Of a DNA stretch of 64,000 nt, positions 15,542 to 27,027 are shown piece by piece (positions within the stretch are counted from its first letter, which is position 1; every line of letters begins with the position of its first letter). Position numbers and translations under genes: made by a program. Source of the stretch: Elysia chlorotica. Taxonomy: Eukaryota; Mollusca; Gastropoda; Plakobranchidae. A model generated the notes under the pieces. The model did no database searches, was not told the DNA's origin, and saw nothing but the letters and a program-made list of their open reading frames with translations. The stretch covers positions 54,978 to 118,977 of the forward strand of contig RQTK01000211.1 of the NCBI GenBank assembly GCA_003991915.1, read 5' to 3'.

Positions 15542-15574
<33 letters not shown>

Positions 15575-16398
15575 TTTATAAAAAATTGCCGTTTAACAGT
15601 TAATAAAACTCCCCAGAGAGCACCAGTGTCAATATTTTCCTATTATTTATCTATTTGGCTGGACTCGGAATCGTTAGTTCCTGTCGCCACTTTCTTACCT
15701 CCCACCCTCTCCGACCCTCAAACACTACGAGTTTGCGTGCTGATATGCCGCGAAGAGTGGCCGCCATTTTTCTAAGCGATCTAGTGCTATTAATAGAAAT
15801 CTGTGAATCAAACATACTTCAGAAGATCAAAATTCAATGTAAAGACTAGTAAGGCTACTGCAAATACATGTTCTTTCATAGAACTTTGTTTTATATAATT
15901 ATGAATGGCAAGTAAAGAATAAATAAGGAAAGAGGAAGTAGAAGAAAAAGAATAAAACAATTTGACCCTTTGTAGTTACTAAAACAAATTGCAAAGACAT
16001 TTTATAACACAACTCTGAATAAATGGACGCATCTTTTTTTTCCTTCTCATACTTCATAATTATAGATGAAATTCACCGGCGAACATATATTAAGTTATTA
16101 CGTGAACTTAAAAGAAATCTTTAAGATTGACATGCATGCATTTAATTTTCTACTTAAAAGAAAAATTGCAAATCTACTCACAGCAAGAGAAGTTCTGCAT
16201 AACATTTTGTATTCCATCTGCATTTACAGGCGCGACAGTAGAAAGCAGCGAGAGAGACGGGGTAGAAATGGCGTTGGAAACCCAACCTACTTGGGAGAGG
16301 AAATTCCTTTTGATGGTTCTCCTGTATTACGTGCCAATGTCAGTGATGATCCATCAGGAAAGAAGCTGGGTCTTGATCATTATCAAGAGGAAGCTTGA
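39..16398 (+). CDS. VWDE: VWDE-like type I membrane protein (3' part, 28 exons)
   Basis: Exons read as 39-56, 785-893, 1278-1514, 1910-1997, 2282-2466, 2761-2997, 3586-3679, 4067-4316, 4687-4792, 5152-5225, 5427-5532, 6186-6297, 6991-7130, 7482-7680, 7950-8029, 8332-8395, 8868-9068, 9355-9457, 10021-10153, 10523-10689, 10972-11093, 12272-12448, 12856-13036, 13498-13700, 13840-14070, 14597-14708, 14884-15019, 16230-16398. All have GT-AG borders and every phase agrees (4,032 nt after the first two bases). Domain order is Cys-rich helical repeats, VWD domain, RRKR furin site, EGF, a Cys-rich C-terminal region with a CVIGDTC...CEYC module, one membrane span and a roughly 60-residue basic then acidic tail. 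The VWD core (DPHIRTHDG, CNCGVKVYAG, GLCGVYDGDGYND) and its order with EGF match the von Willebrand D and EGF domain (VWDE) family. The 5' end and signal peptide are off the left edge. Family function is extracellular adhesion or matrix; no specific role is inferred. The VWDE call is confident, one-to-one orthology less so. Confidence 0.86.
3131..3245. repeat. (CT)n microsatellite followed by poly-G
   Basis: A CT run at 3131-3195 and a G homopolymer at 3230-3245 lie in an intron of the VWDE-like gene. Confidence 0.95.
7950..10689 (+). other. von Willebrand factor type D domain (exons 15-20)
   Basis: Six exons encode the VWD domain. It opens with CSSINDPHIRTHDG, a calcium-binding-type D-domain start. 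It continues with TGRFILFRHKMFAEAVVVQY, the CNCGVKVYAG strand, a variable middle that includes VVLLDSGTLVKVRIEG, and the diagnostic GLCGVYDGDGYNDF loop at 10021-10063. A Cys-rich tail follows (CQTWTPGSGK...CGKWANLALCGLV). D domains mediate multimerisation or ligand binding in VWF, mucins and VWDE. No CGLC-type disulfide isomerase motif is evident, because GLCG here belongs to the GLCG.DGD loop. Confidence 0.88.
9525..9570. repeat. (TA)n microsatellite with two unresolved bases
   Basis: A TA dinucleotide run contains NN at 9560-9561 in an intron of the VWDE-like gene. Confidence 0.95.
11034..11045 (+). other. Furin-type cleavage site RRKR in the VWDE-like protein
   Basis: Codons AGG CGA AAA CGC encode RRKR followed by Q, in the context STSRRKRQAPNP just after the VWD domain. 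This fits the proprotein convertase consensus R-x-(K/R)-R. Cleavage in the secretory pathway would split the ectodomain into an N-terminal VWD fragment and a membrane-anchored EGF-bearing fragment. The flanking residues are Ser/Thr/Pro-rich and probably exposed. The motif is seen; cleavage is inferred. Confidence 0.7.
12661..12777. repeat. (CTA)n microsatellite
   Basis: A CTA trinucleotide run of about 35 units with a few substitutions lies 80 bases before an exon of the VWDE-like gene. The Leu, Ser and Val frames across it are artefacts. Confidence 0.95.
12994..13538 (+). other. EGF-like domain split by an intron (VWDE-like protein)
   Basis: The domain begins at the end of the exon 12856-13036 (CTPPDCNGHGSCST) and finishes at the start of the exon 13498-13700 (GTCNCYEGYYGTSCD). 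The six-Cys spacing and the CxCxxGYYGxxC ending are typical of EGF. The intron is phase 1, within the Ser-Thr-Gly turn. The preceding exon pair (12272-12448, 12856-12993) holds a Cys-bearing segment (WCLDNIPDNTLQMC...CIGDIK...CITEL) also characteristic of the VWDE C-terminal half. Confidence 0.88.
15091..15805. mobile_element. Possible non-autonomous DNA transposon (MITE-like), 715 bp
   Basis: Near-perfect 33-base inverted repeats lie at 15091-15123 and 15773-15805 (core TTTCTATTAATAGCACTAGA). They flank a non-coding interior that includes an AAT/AAC microsatellite. TCAAAC occurs immediately outside the left end (15085-15090) and two bases outside the right end (15808-15813), a possible target-site duplication. 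It sits in the last intron of the VWDE-like gene. There is no transposase ORF. The superfamily is not assigned. Confidence 0.55.
15473..15573. repeat. (AAT/AAC)n microsatellite
   Basis: A trinucleotide run inside the possible inverted-repeat element 15091-15805. Confidence 0.92.
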
Positions 16399-16666
16399 GA
16401 TTATAGATGGAGACTGAACAAAACAAAACTAATAACATTCCATAGTGATTATAGTTAGTTTACTTTTCGTTGCTTTTTAAAATTCATTTTATTGCTTTGT
16501 AGTTTTAGAAGCCTTTACAATTTTCTTTACAATAATTATATAATCCAATCATTTTATGTGTCTATTTACCTTTCTTTTGTCTGAAATGACAGCTAAGATT
16601 GATAGTTGTAACAAGCATAATTTTTTGTTCATTATGATTATGTTTGAAAAATTACTCTTATGCAAA

Positions 16667-16672
16667 AATAAA
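16667..16672 (+). terminator. Probable poly(A) signal of the VWDE-like gene
   Basis: AATAAA lies about 270 bases downstream of the TGA stop at 16398, a normal 3' UTR length. Further candidates lie nearby (around 16943), so the exact site is not fixed. Confidence 0.5.
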
Positions 16673-19600
16673 AGTGAAACTCAATATGTTAAAAAAATTT
16701 CTTGAACATACAAACTTTACATGACAGTTGATGAATTAAAAAAAACAAATCTGTGAAAGCCAATTCGTCATTGCATAATTTTACACTTCAAACTAAAATA
16801 ACCTTTGAAAAATAGTATTGCAAGTGCCAACAAGTATTATTCATTAACATTTTATGTGCAAAGGTGTTAACCTAAATTAATATATTTCTGTTGTTAGCTG
16901 TTACTAGACACTCGGTGATTAAACAAAAAGAAAATGCTGTGTTAATAAAATGACTAGAGCAAAACAGTTTTTCTCTGTCTTTTTTTTTCCAAAGCTTTGG
17001 TGTCTTTGTGTGCACATTCACGTCTTACAGATCCCTGAATACAGCTTTATCACTCAAGTCTTTGAAATATTTCTGGAAAGCGAAATGTGATTAATATGTT
17101 TTGAAAGTTCTCTTATACTTGTTATACTTATAGATTCCATTTCAGACGATGAAAGAATTCCTACTTTGTTTTTTAATACAATAAAACATGTCATTTTTTA
17201 GCTTCATTCATCATCTAAGTAAAACCTTCACACAAAAGAATTTCTCTAAGTTTAACTTTCTAGCGAAAGTCCAGATAGTGAGAGTGTGATTTAGGAATAA
17301 TTTTTTTATCACTTTATGCACTTTGATATAAAAAAAAAGCAGAGGGGGCAGGAGCTTTTGGCACTAATTCAAGAGTTTTACAGTATAATGAGAAGGACCA
17401 TTCAGGTGCAAAGTTTTGATACGAAATGCTCTTTTGAGTATCTTTCTTCAGGAATATAGACTTAATTGAAACATTTGTACATTAAATTCTTCAATGGTAA
17501 TATTTCAAAATTGCAGTAGATCATCAATACAGTTGTTACCTTTTGCATGTGCTGGACATTATTTCAGTTACTCTAGTCTAAACTTAATAAATAATGAGAT
17601 CAAAGTCACATAGGTACCAGATTCTATAAACAACTACACCACAGTATAAGATGTTTTATGTACTTTGGCAAAGAGCAAAAAAATGTTTGTCAGTAAATAT
17701 GCGCCAGCAAGGTTGTCAATCTTCTGAAACTTGATTATAACACAGGCTTTAAGATTGACACAAGAATTACAGCGGCTAATCACGCCTTATAGAAAAAGAT
17801 TTTTTTTAAAATTCGAGATGCAGAGCAATTTGATCTCCTTTAAAAAACCTAACTCCTGCAGTTTTGTTGGAAACTTTGCTACCTACTGTTGAGCAATACC
17901 GAAAAAAGCTCTTTACGATTCCATTGAATGATCCACCTCTTCAAAAGCATGTACGATCTTTTATTTTAATTTGTTATTGGTTTTTGCTTCCTAGGAACAT
18001 TCCAGAGAGACGTTAATTCAGTGACTAAAAGATTTTTCCGATTTTTTTCCTTTTACATTGAAACATATACATGTAAACAGTTTTGGATTTCAAGTAGTAG
18101 GGAAAAAAAAACTGAATAAAAAAAAAACACACAGAAAAGTAACAACTAACATGAAGATACATTTGAAAACCACTTTCCACCATTATTTTTTTTTATTCAA
18201 ACAAGAAAACAAACAAAAGGCTAAACAGAATGAAAATCATTTTCGATTCCAGTATCAACAGCAAGTGAAATATTACAAAATTTAGATGGTGAACCGTTGA
18301 CTCAGCTAACATTAACTGGAATTTATTAGAACAAATAACAGAATCAATGAACAAGTTAATTTCTCTTCAGTTATCAAAGAAATACATGTATACACATATT
18401 CCCTATAAGAAAAAGCATTAAATAGTATATATAAATAAATAAACCACTGATAGAAGTCATACATGTATTGCAATGTTGAAAATAGAAAAAATTCCTGAAA
18501 AATTCATAGATGCGATATGAATCATTTGGAGTTGATGCTAGGCAATTACACAAACCTGAGAAACACTAAAAATCAGCAGTGCAGAAAATACTAAAACTGT
18601 AAAAGATCACGGAAATCAAAAAGATTGCGTATACTGAAGCATAAATGAAAACTTATTTACAGTAATGGAGCATCTTCGACAAACAACATACTCAATAGTC
18701 ATTAAAATTAAATTCAAACCTCAAGATAAAGAAAATGTGAATACCTATATCTTTTACTTGCTTATAATTTGTGTCTCTAAACACACACTTGTGTTAGCCA
18801 CATAATACTACTGAAGGGGGTTTTGAATTGACTTATCTACTGAATAGTTCAGTTTTGGTACAATTTCAAATGGCTCAAAATCCAGTTCAAATCACTCATT
18901 TCCAATTAGCTCTAGAGCAAATAAAAAACTGGAGGAACTATTTAAGCCCCAATTTTGATTACTTTATGGCTTACTTCAGTGCTTATTAAGACTAAGAGGT
19001 ACTAATTATTTAATTTGAATTGCTCTCATTAGGAATAACAATATTTCACTGCATCATATTACGATTGGTAGTTCTTGGAAGTACAAGTAGATGAACTCTA
19101 CTATCAGCACTTTTCTTTCCTGATTAGCTTTCATAAAATAGGGATTTTCTTCTTGACATGGTGGTCAATCTTGTAACAACTCTTATCTGGATGTGTTGGG
19201 AGATGGGAGATTGGGGGGGGGGGGGTCGATTTTGATGGCAGAAACTGTATCCAAAATGAAGAGTCTTTTTGCTTCTTGCAAGTCTTAACGGGAATCTTTT
19301 CCGTCTTCTTATTCAAAATGCTTTTCTTCTTGTCAGGGGTTCAGATACAGTAACTTCCATTCTGTTAGCTAAGAAATATCATACCATCAAGTTATGAGAA
19401 GTAAAACGCAGGACAGGTGACTGTTTTACTACACGCCGTATAAGCCTGAGTCACTGGGTGTGATTTTTTTAAATGTATATGCTCTCCCTTTCGTGGTTTC
19501 TCTCAACTTCTGGTTTACTCTCGTTCTTTCATCATGGAAGCATGATCAAAATAAATAAGTACCGAGTTTGTAAACATTTATTTGTTATATAAAATTATTG

Positions 19601-22375
19601 ACTTGCAAATTTTATAACCCAACTACTTAAATTAATTTTTTAATAAACTCTATAAGTACATCAATACATCAGCTGTTCGTTTAACTTGCTTTTACAAAAT
19701 CATTTGGAATATAATAAACAAAGCAAAGATTCCTAGCAGCAGATGAAATATTAGATATTTATAACCGCAAAAAATGTCATAATATGACAGACTGGCAAAA
19801 ATAAAAAAAGATATATATCTGACAGTGATGCCAACTGGATAATTACTTTTTTACTGAACCTGCAAACATAGAAATAAAACATTCCTTTTTTAATGATCTT
19901 TAAAAAATGAAATATGTCATTCTCATAGTGTGGGGACGATATATTGAATTTGATATTTATGGTTTCATTTGATATTCTCATGAAATTTTAGTAAGTGATA
20001 CTTAGAATGGGGTATAGAAAACAGAGGTTTTAAAAATGTTCTTGAAGAGATTTGATAGGATTATCCTCAACTACCACAAAATAAGAGATGACAGAGAAAT
20101 TAATTCAAATGATGGACAAAGTATCTAAAATGTTAAATAATATTATTGCAAACATATGACATCTTTCATTGATATTTTGTAAGATCAAAATTCACCAAGG
20201 TTGATTTATAAAAAAAAAAGAACATTTGGCACACATATGACTAGTACATGTAGTTCATGTAAATTATTTACTTTAACAACATGTTTTCAGCAATTATCAC
20301 ATAATCTTTATAAGTAAAGGTGCACCCATTAAAAAAAAGTTTTTTTTTTTTTTTTTTTTTTTTTTAAAGGGACAGTTCAATTCAAAAATTTAAGGAAACA
20401 TTCTGTTAAACAATGACACTACAGAGCCATCTATTTCTAACGCTTGACTTGTGAAACATTTAGCAGTTTTAGAATTATTTCGATTTTATCAGCAATATAA
20501 ATACTGAATTTAAATGACATGATAATATGTATACAAAAATTGCTCTAAAAAAAACAAAAAAAAAACAAAACAACAACAACAACCCAGAAACCAGAAATCC
20601 CAGTTTTCCCCACAAGGAAGAAATGACCAGGGAGTAGCTACAGCTTTGACAACAACACTGCCTCATTAAGAGAAAGGGCAATATCATAATCTCAATAAGA
20701 ATGTATTAATGAAAATAATACTTTCATAACGCCATGTAATTAACATAATGCAATTTACCTTTCTAACAATCAGGAACAAAGAACTAAAGAGTAAGAAGAC
20801 AAACACATTATGATTTCATATGGGAATCAAGATCAGAACATAAACAAGAAATAAATTAATAGCACCTGTCAATTAAATTAAAGCATTGATTTTTGCAAAA
20901 TTTCAACACAAGAGCAAAGAAGTCAATTGCCTTAACGGAAGTGTTGAAAAATGAGCCACTAAAAATATTTGTAGCTCTTCTTAGAAACATTGTTCATTAT
21001 TCAATCAATTATAATTAGTTGTTTATATCATTAACAATTCCTATGCACATTATAGTTATACTCCAGAATAATCACAATACAGATCTAAGAATCTTGTTAT
21101 TGTTTTTCATTGTTATAGTAGATTTGACAGAGAAGAATAAACAGTCAACAAAAAGATATAATTCAAAGTCTCAGATCCTGATAAATTAAAAGATCAACTC
21201 CTGTGAAACTAAGATGTCAATTGTGAGAATACACCGATTAATGTTGAAAATCGGATGCAGGCTTGGAATCAAAATAATAGTGTAGAAATGTTTTTTTTAA
21301 TGAAAATGGTACAAGTAAAGAGAAATAAAAAAGAATCTCAATTTAACATTTTTAAAAATAATGTGAAGTTGAAATTAGTGGAGAATGAATTGTTAAGAAT
21401 AAAATATGTACTTTTGTAGAATCATTACTATTAATTTACCGCCATCTAATAAAAAAAAAGAAAAAAAGAGGTAAGGAAAAAAAGTGTAGCTTGAAGAAAA
21501 TATAAAGGCTGGAAAATATTGGACAAGTTTTATAGTAACCTTCAGCTACGCGTTAATGCAGTGTCTGAACTAGAATTTCTTACAATCTTGTTTGCAAATG
21601 CAGTTATGCCTTAATTATGTCTTGCCTAATAGTTCTTATCAGTGACTGCTATTCATACTAAAATTTTTTTTCCCCACAGATTTATAAAAGTTGTCTCTAG
21701 CGCAGTGATCTTGAGATTCTAGAGACCAAGACAGAATTTTGGATTGTCTTTTAAGATAGATGAAAATTTGTTTTAAAAACTTGGATTTCTTCTCACTTTT
21801 CCCTGTCCTTCCATGATTACAGCAGAAAACTAATAAATGGAAAAGTTATGAGCTGAAAATTTCATTATAAAACTTCAAGAATTTAAGATTGATCTACAAA
21901 AGCTTCTCTCAACCATGCTTATATCACATTCTTTTCACAGCAAAAGAAAATTTGTACAGTTAAATCTTCCCTTAAGTCAAACAAGTTTAAAACACCAAAC
22001 ATGTCTGCTATGATAGTGATATCCCACTCATAGTTGTGAAAATAGTGTCGCTAATTTTTTTTCATGAAACATGCTCATTTTTCATTGCCTTGTAAAAGCA
22101 ATTCGCATACATCTTCCCATCAGGATTTTCTTTAGTAATGAAAAATATTTAAACCATACTATTTTCGTAATTATATGGCGATTCCATAAAGCACAGGCCA
22201 ACTTTTTTACATCTGCTCATCAAAATCGTTTAGTACAAAGCTTAGTTATAGATCCAGGAAAGTGTAGGTTCGTATTCACAAATGATATGATTATTACTGA
22301 AGGTCTTATTTTAAAAAAAAAAAGAAAAGAAAAAATCCAACAAAGATTGATACTTGATTTTTGGTCCATTAACTT
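16673..22375. other. Intergenic / 3' UTR interval between two convergent genes
   Basis: This is 5.7 kb of AT-rich sequence between the 3' end of the VWDE-like gene and the stop of the RNF145-like gene on the other strand. It must contain the latter's 3' UTR, but I could not pick a convincing poly(A) signal close to the stop. The only structures seen are A/T homopolymers (for example poly-T 20339-20366) and a poly-G run near 19216. No ORF shows coding character. Confidence 0.5.
20339..20366. repeat. Poly-T tract
   Basis: About 28 T residues follow a short A run (AAAAAAAA) that could pair with it. It lies in the interval downstream of the RNF145-like gene. Confidence 0.9.
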
Positions 22376-24841
22376 TCACTGATCTGCTTCAGCTAGCTCA
22401 GCCTCATCATAGTCAATATCAGGGTCATCTTCCATTTCAGTAAGACCACTTGAACTACTGGAATTATCTGAAGTGATAAGCAGTGATCTATCTATCTCAT
22501 CCCCAGCTCCAATGTTCCCTTCAGCAATGTTTGGAGAATTGTTGTCTCTGTGCTCCGAGTCTAGTACAGGCCTTTCAGAATCAGAAGACACTGCTAAATC
22601 CCTGTGACACATGGGGCAAGTTTCCTTCACATACAGCCACTTGCGCAGGCAGATGCTGTGAAACAGATGAGCACAGGGCGTAACACAGGCTGTACGCATC
22701 TCACTGTAACAGATGGCACAAACATCATCATGCTGTGCTAAGAGATCAGCTGAAGCTTGTGGTAGCGACTCCACCTTCTTAGCTGCCTCCCAACGAAGTA
22801 AGAAGCTTTTCCAGCCACTCTGCAACCTCTGCCACACATTGAAATAACAGTGCACAACCAAAATAATTGAATTGATCCAACTCCATTCCCCAACAATAGA
22901 CTCCTTTAAACCAAAGCAAACAACAAAGACTGCCACAATGAACTCCATGACTCTTGTTACTGCTCTTGCAAAGTAAATAATGTCATCCAGATTCTCCCAT
23001 GGCTCAGATCGTATGAAGTCATACATGAAGAGTGTATAAACTACCAGAGAGCCAATTACTTGAACAGAGGTAAGCAGACAACTTGACACAATCACCATAA
23101 GCCAGAAATCCATGTCAAAATATTGACAAATAAAGTAAGTCATGTACAGGGGTAAGAAACACAGAATTATGCACAGAGACACTGCTTTTAAATGTTTCAA
23201 AATGCTGCGGTTATGGGAAGCACTCAGGGCAAGAAGCACAGGATCTGCAATCTCATACATAGATTGAATGAGAGAAGTGCCAACGATGAACAACAAAATA
23301 CTCATGAGAAAAGCTCTTTGCAACGGTCTTAGATCCAGCAAATCTGTCTGAACAGCAATAAGCAACATTGTGAAACCCTCTGTCCAGCCTCGCATTGTGT
23401 CATTATCATAGGCATCAAGACCCTGAAGATAAAGCTTGGTTAAACTGAGGATAGCACAAGACGTGTAAGTGATTGCAACACACAGAGCCAAGAGGCTCAC
23501 AGGGGTGGCACAGCATTCCCCCATGCTGGCCAGCAGTACCACAAGCCAGCCCTCGTGCCACAGACCGATGCTCTCACCATACACAGAAACATAAATCTGT
23601 AGGACAAACATGAGGCCCCAGAAAAGAAGAAGCTGTGCTGGAAGAAACATTGTTTTCCAAAAGGTCAAAGCAACTGGGATGATGCCAAAGGTTTGAATCG
23701 TAACTACAGCCATGCTGATGCCTTCCTTACAGATATCAATTATGCTGCCTAGATTATTGAAGATGCAGAAAAGAATCAGCAGAATTGTATAAACTGTAGC
23801 AAAATTATGAACCAGGTGTAACTCTGCCACCGGAAATCCGACTAACCTTGCCACCACTGGAAGAGCAAACGCCAAGAGTGTAAACTTCACCCAGTTCTTT
23901 ATCTCCATAAGGTATGCAACCAGAGCAGCGATGAAAACCTGAGCCAAAACATGGAAAAACAACCGTTCAATTTGACGCCGATTATCCAGCAAGCCTATGA
24001 TGCCTTCTTCAGAGTATCCTTCCGCCCCACTGCTTCCAATAGCGATATCCAGATCTGTATCATGCTCCATTTTTTCCCCAGAAACATAAGCCCTGGATAT
24101 GAGTCCAGCAACACCCATTAGACCAGCGCAAACCAGGTATATGTAAAAATTCACAAGATGTCTCAGTGGAAGGGTTGCCACTGCCACAGCCATGATGAGA
24201 GCTGCAGAAAGAGTAAAGCACAGAACATTTTTTTAAAGTAACCTTCTCATGTTTCAGACAGCAAGGTTAAAAAACTTAAGCCTAGTCACAGCACAAATTA
24301 ATTCCTAACTACACTAATAGATGAAATTAACTTTTTTTCAAGTAATCCTTTTCACCCTTCACTCATTCTAAGCATACAATGAATAAAAAAAAATATTAAC
24401 TGCTGCACCAGAGAACTTAAGTACACAAACCACAAAAGAGGTTATATTTTTTTTTTAAAGAAAGAAAACTTATGAACTTATTGAATAAAACAAATTCACA
24501 AAAAAACTGCACTCTTAAAGAATTATCACCTTGACAGGCCTTTAGGTACTGAATGTCCTGCACGTTTATTCTTTTTAATGAGAATATATAATTATAAAGA
24601 ACTTTGACATCACTGTGATCATTTAAGAATCTGGTACAAAATTCATGAAGCCCTTTGTCCACTTACTCATATAATAAGCCACAGTAACAAGGATCTCCAC
24701 ATCATCTGAGTGCAGCTGTGATACAACTGTGTGAGGATTCGTGCGCCACCAGATCTCGATGAGGAACAAAGCAGGCACACGGAGGATGATGCTCATTGCA
24801 GTCTCTACCGTCTCTTGGGAGATCCTCCGTAAAGGATTCAT
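22376..24841 (-). CDS. RNF145: RNF145-like multi-pass membrane RING E3 ubiquitin ligase
   Basis: There are two coding exons, 24667-24841 (58 codons plus 1 base, donor GTAAGT) and 22376-24201 (acceptor CTGCAG), joining in phase. The product has 666 residues, against about 660 for vertebrate RNF145. Residues 1-520 form a TRC8/RNF145-type membrane domain with a dozen or more hydrophobic segments. Blocks such as TLPLRHLV, LQIYVSVYG, SMGECCATP, KLYLQG, LIQSMYEIADP and MDFWLMVI favour RNF145 over its paralogue RNF139 (TRC8). The RING-H2 at residues 553-590 has all ligands: C553, C556, C568, H570, H573, C576, C587, C590, with W580 at the E2 face. An acidic Ser-rich tail follows (EMEDDPDIDYDEAEL). 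The vertebrate protein is an ER, sterol-responsive ligase acting on the INSIG/SCAP/HMGCR pathway; the same role here is inferred. Its short YLYF motif reads YIYL (residues 78-81). The start ATG at 24841 suits the conserved N-terminus (ILRVPALFLIEI). Confidence 0.88.
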
Positions 24842-25979
24842 GATGAATACCTTTTATATTTTTCAATGCAAAAAATCCAGAATTGCTTCTGACTTTAAAA
24901 CATACAACTTGTTACCATCTTAATAAAAATTGACCCATAGATCAAAAATTGATTTAGCCTTCAGACGTTTATCTGTTGAAAGAAAAGGAACGGATATTGA
25001 AGGATTTCACATTCTTGCCGTAAGAGTTAGTAGTTAGTCATTTTATCACTCAAAACATTACAAGCGGATGATATAAAAATATTAGGTTAACTGAGAATTT
25101 AACACTGTCGAATTTCAAATAATTAATGAAAAATAATGATTTAGTTCTACTTAAAGAAAAAAAGAAATGTTTCATGTTTTGTATCATTAAAAAATGTTGT
25201 AAATGTTTTTAAAGAAGTATTTTTAAATTTAAAACAAAATTTAAGAAAATATGGAAACTATCTTTCTAATTCAAATGTGAAGTCAGTTTTATGGATGCAA
25301 AACCTGGATGGCTAGCTACAAGGAGCTTTAAAGCATACAATTTTAGGATACTTCAGACAGAGTAGCAAGTCAAAAAACAAAGAAATGAGAAGTTTTTAAA
25401 TTGGGCTAAGCAGAGACCAATGGAGTGAGAGTCAGGTATATAGAGAGATGGAGGGGAATAGTAGAGGACACACCTTGAGGAACCAAAGAACAACATCACA
25501 AGACAGCGCTCTAATGAAACTCACAAGGACAAGAGGGAAAGATAGATCACATGCGACTTGAAAGAATGGCAGGAGCAGGATAATATGGTGAACTTGGAAA
25601 ATGTTGCAGGCAATGATGATGAGACAAGGCTTAGCAACTTAAAATCTAATTTCTTTGTAATATATATATGCTTTTCTTAAAAACTTTAAATCTTTTATAA
25701 ATCAAACGTTTTTAAAGTTTACAGTTGGAGCAATACATATAATATATATATATTTAAATTTCAACTCATGAAACTAAATCTAGATGAGTGAAATAAATCA
25801 TTCTTAGTGACATTTAAGGGAAGCGGGATTCTTCAGGAATTGGGATATATTCTGACCAAATTTTCCTAGAAATTTACTGAGTGATACCAAATTTCTAACA
25901 ACCAGATCTTTCAGAAAACTCCAATTTTGTCATCATCCCTCTCCTGCCTAGTTTTAATAGAATAGATCCCAAGTACCTA

Positions 25980-26550
25980 GAACAGACAGATAGAATCTAG
26001 ATCTAGCTGTGTTGAATTTGAAAAATTATAATATCAGGAGCTGCTTTAATAAGCGGTCATTATATGGGCCTAAAAAACTGACGCAGTTAGTACTAAATTT
26101 TTTAGTTAGACTTCAGGCCAGTATTCATGGACAATTTTTGCTAGATCTAGAATCTGTGGCCATGAGAATAACATTGTGCTAAGCTTGCATCTCGTCGTAA
26201 GATTAGAAAATTAAGGCTTCGTGACGAGTACAAGCTACTGCAACGTTGTAATTACGACCCACTTAGTCTAGAGATAGATCTAAATTTCTAGATATTAGAA
26301 ATCTAGATCTAGATTCTAGATTCCTAGATTTTAATTCGGCATTATATCTTTACATTTTATTAGGGTTTTTGGCTAAAGAAGCTGGTTAGATCTAGATCTT
26401 GATTCGATTCTTAGAATCATATTATAAATATTTTACCTCGTATTTCACTCAATCAATGGGTTGCTTGATTTGTTTATTAAATAAGTTGTTTCGAAAGAGC
26501 AAAGTCGATGAAATCAAAACTACGATCGATCAAAGAAATCTACATCAAGA
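25980..26550. repeat. Degenerate AGATCTAG / TCTAGA-rich tract
   Basis: The palindromic words AGATCT, TCTAGA and CTAGAT recur at high density, for example at 25996-26006, 26142-26150, 26268-26330 and 26385-26400, with the hexamer phase drifting. It looks like a decayed short-period repeat in the 5' flank of the RNF145-like gene. Confidence 0.5.
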
Positions 26551-26770
26551 TCTAGTTCAGAGCAGTAATAATTTGTAGGAAGAGTTCCAAAGCTGGCGAA
26601 GAAAAGGCTTGATTATTGAACGCACACAGTCATAATGCTGGAACACAATCTAGCAGTGATTATTGTGCAAGCCTTTCTAGTACGTACAAAACATTATTTT
26701 TTATTCACGTTTTCTAGGCAAATGATGATTTCGACATTGCATAATTGTAGATTGGTTGGTTGATTGGTTG

Positions 26771-27027
26771 AGTTGGTTTTGACGTCCAACATTAGCACTA
26801 TAATAAGCTATAGGCCTACTCTGGACGGGCCCAAGACGGACGTCTGACAATTGTAGGCCTATGTGCTGCCACACACGAGACAGGGCGGGGATACCACAAC
26901 TCCTATCTCAGGCGGTCACATTATACGGACACCGACCCAACCAGTACGGAACGTAACCGCCAGGATTCGAACTCGGGACCTTTAGCGTCGGAAGCCGATG
27001 TTCTACCCCTGGACCACCGCGCCCCCC
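26771..27027 (-). mobile_element. tRNA-derived SINE, family 1, best copy
   Basis: On the minus strand the head carries a Pol III box A (TGGTCCAGGGG, 27006-27016) and box B (GTTCGAATC, 26964-26972) in a tRNA-like stretch. A conserved body follows with GTTGGGTCGGTGTC, CTCGTGTGTGGCAGCACA and ATTGTCAGACGT. It ends in GTTGGACGTCAAAACCAACT. The same order recurs at 45010-45254 and, more decayed, at 27654-27830, 45872-46005, 55238-55496 and 57714-57910. Confidence 0.8.

Larger units (their letters stand above)
14884..16398 (+). other. Transmembrane span and cytoplasmic tail of the VWDE-like protein
   Basis: Exon 14884-15019 encodes a juxtamembrane segment, then an uninterrupted hydrophobic helix of about 24 residues (core LIGAGCALLALLVLAVIGL), then a KRR stop-transfer signal. 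The last exon 16230-16398 gives a tail that is strongly basic first (RRDSRKQRERRGRNG), then contains NPTY, and ends acidic with stop TGA at 16396. NPTY is an NPxY-type motif that in other receptors binds PTB domains or drives endocytosis; that role is an inference here. Confidence 0.82.

Noticed and set aside
22376-24841. Assignment to RNF139 (TRC8)
   Set aside because: The RING fits either paralogue, but the membrane-domain blocks (TLPLRHLV, SMGECCATP, SMYEIADP, MDFWLMVI) match RNF145 better.
25300-25640. Possible reverse-transcriptase C-terminal remnant
   Set aside because: A few words resemble LINE C-termini (WMQNLDG), but frames are broken everywhere and no diagnostic motif survives.
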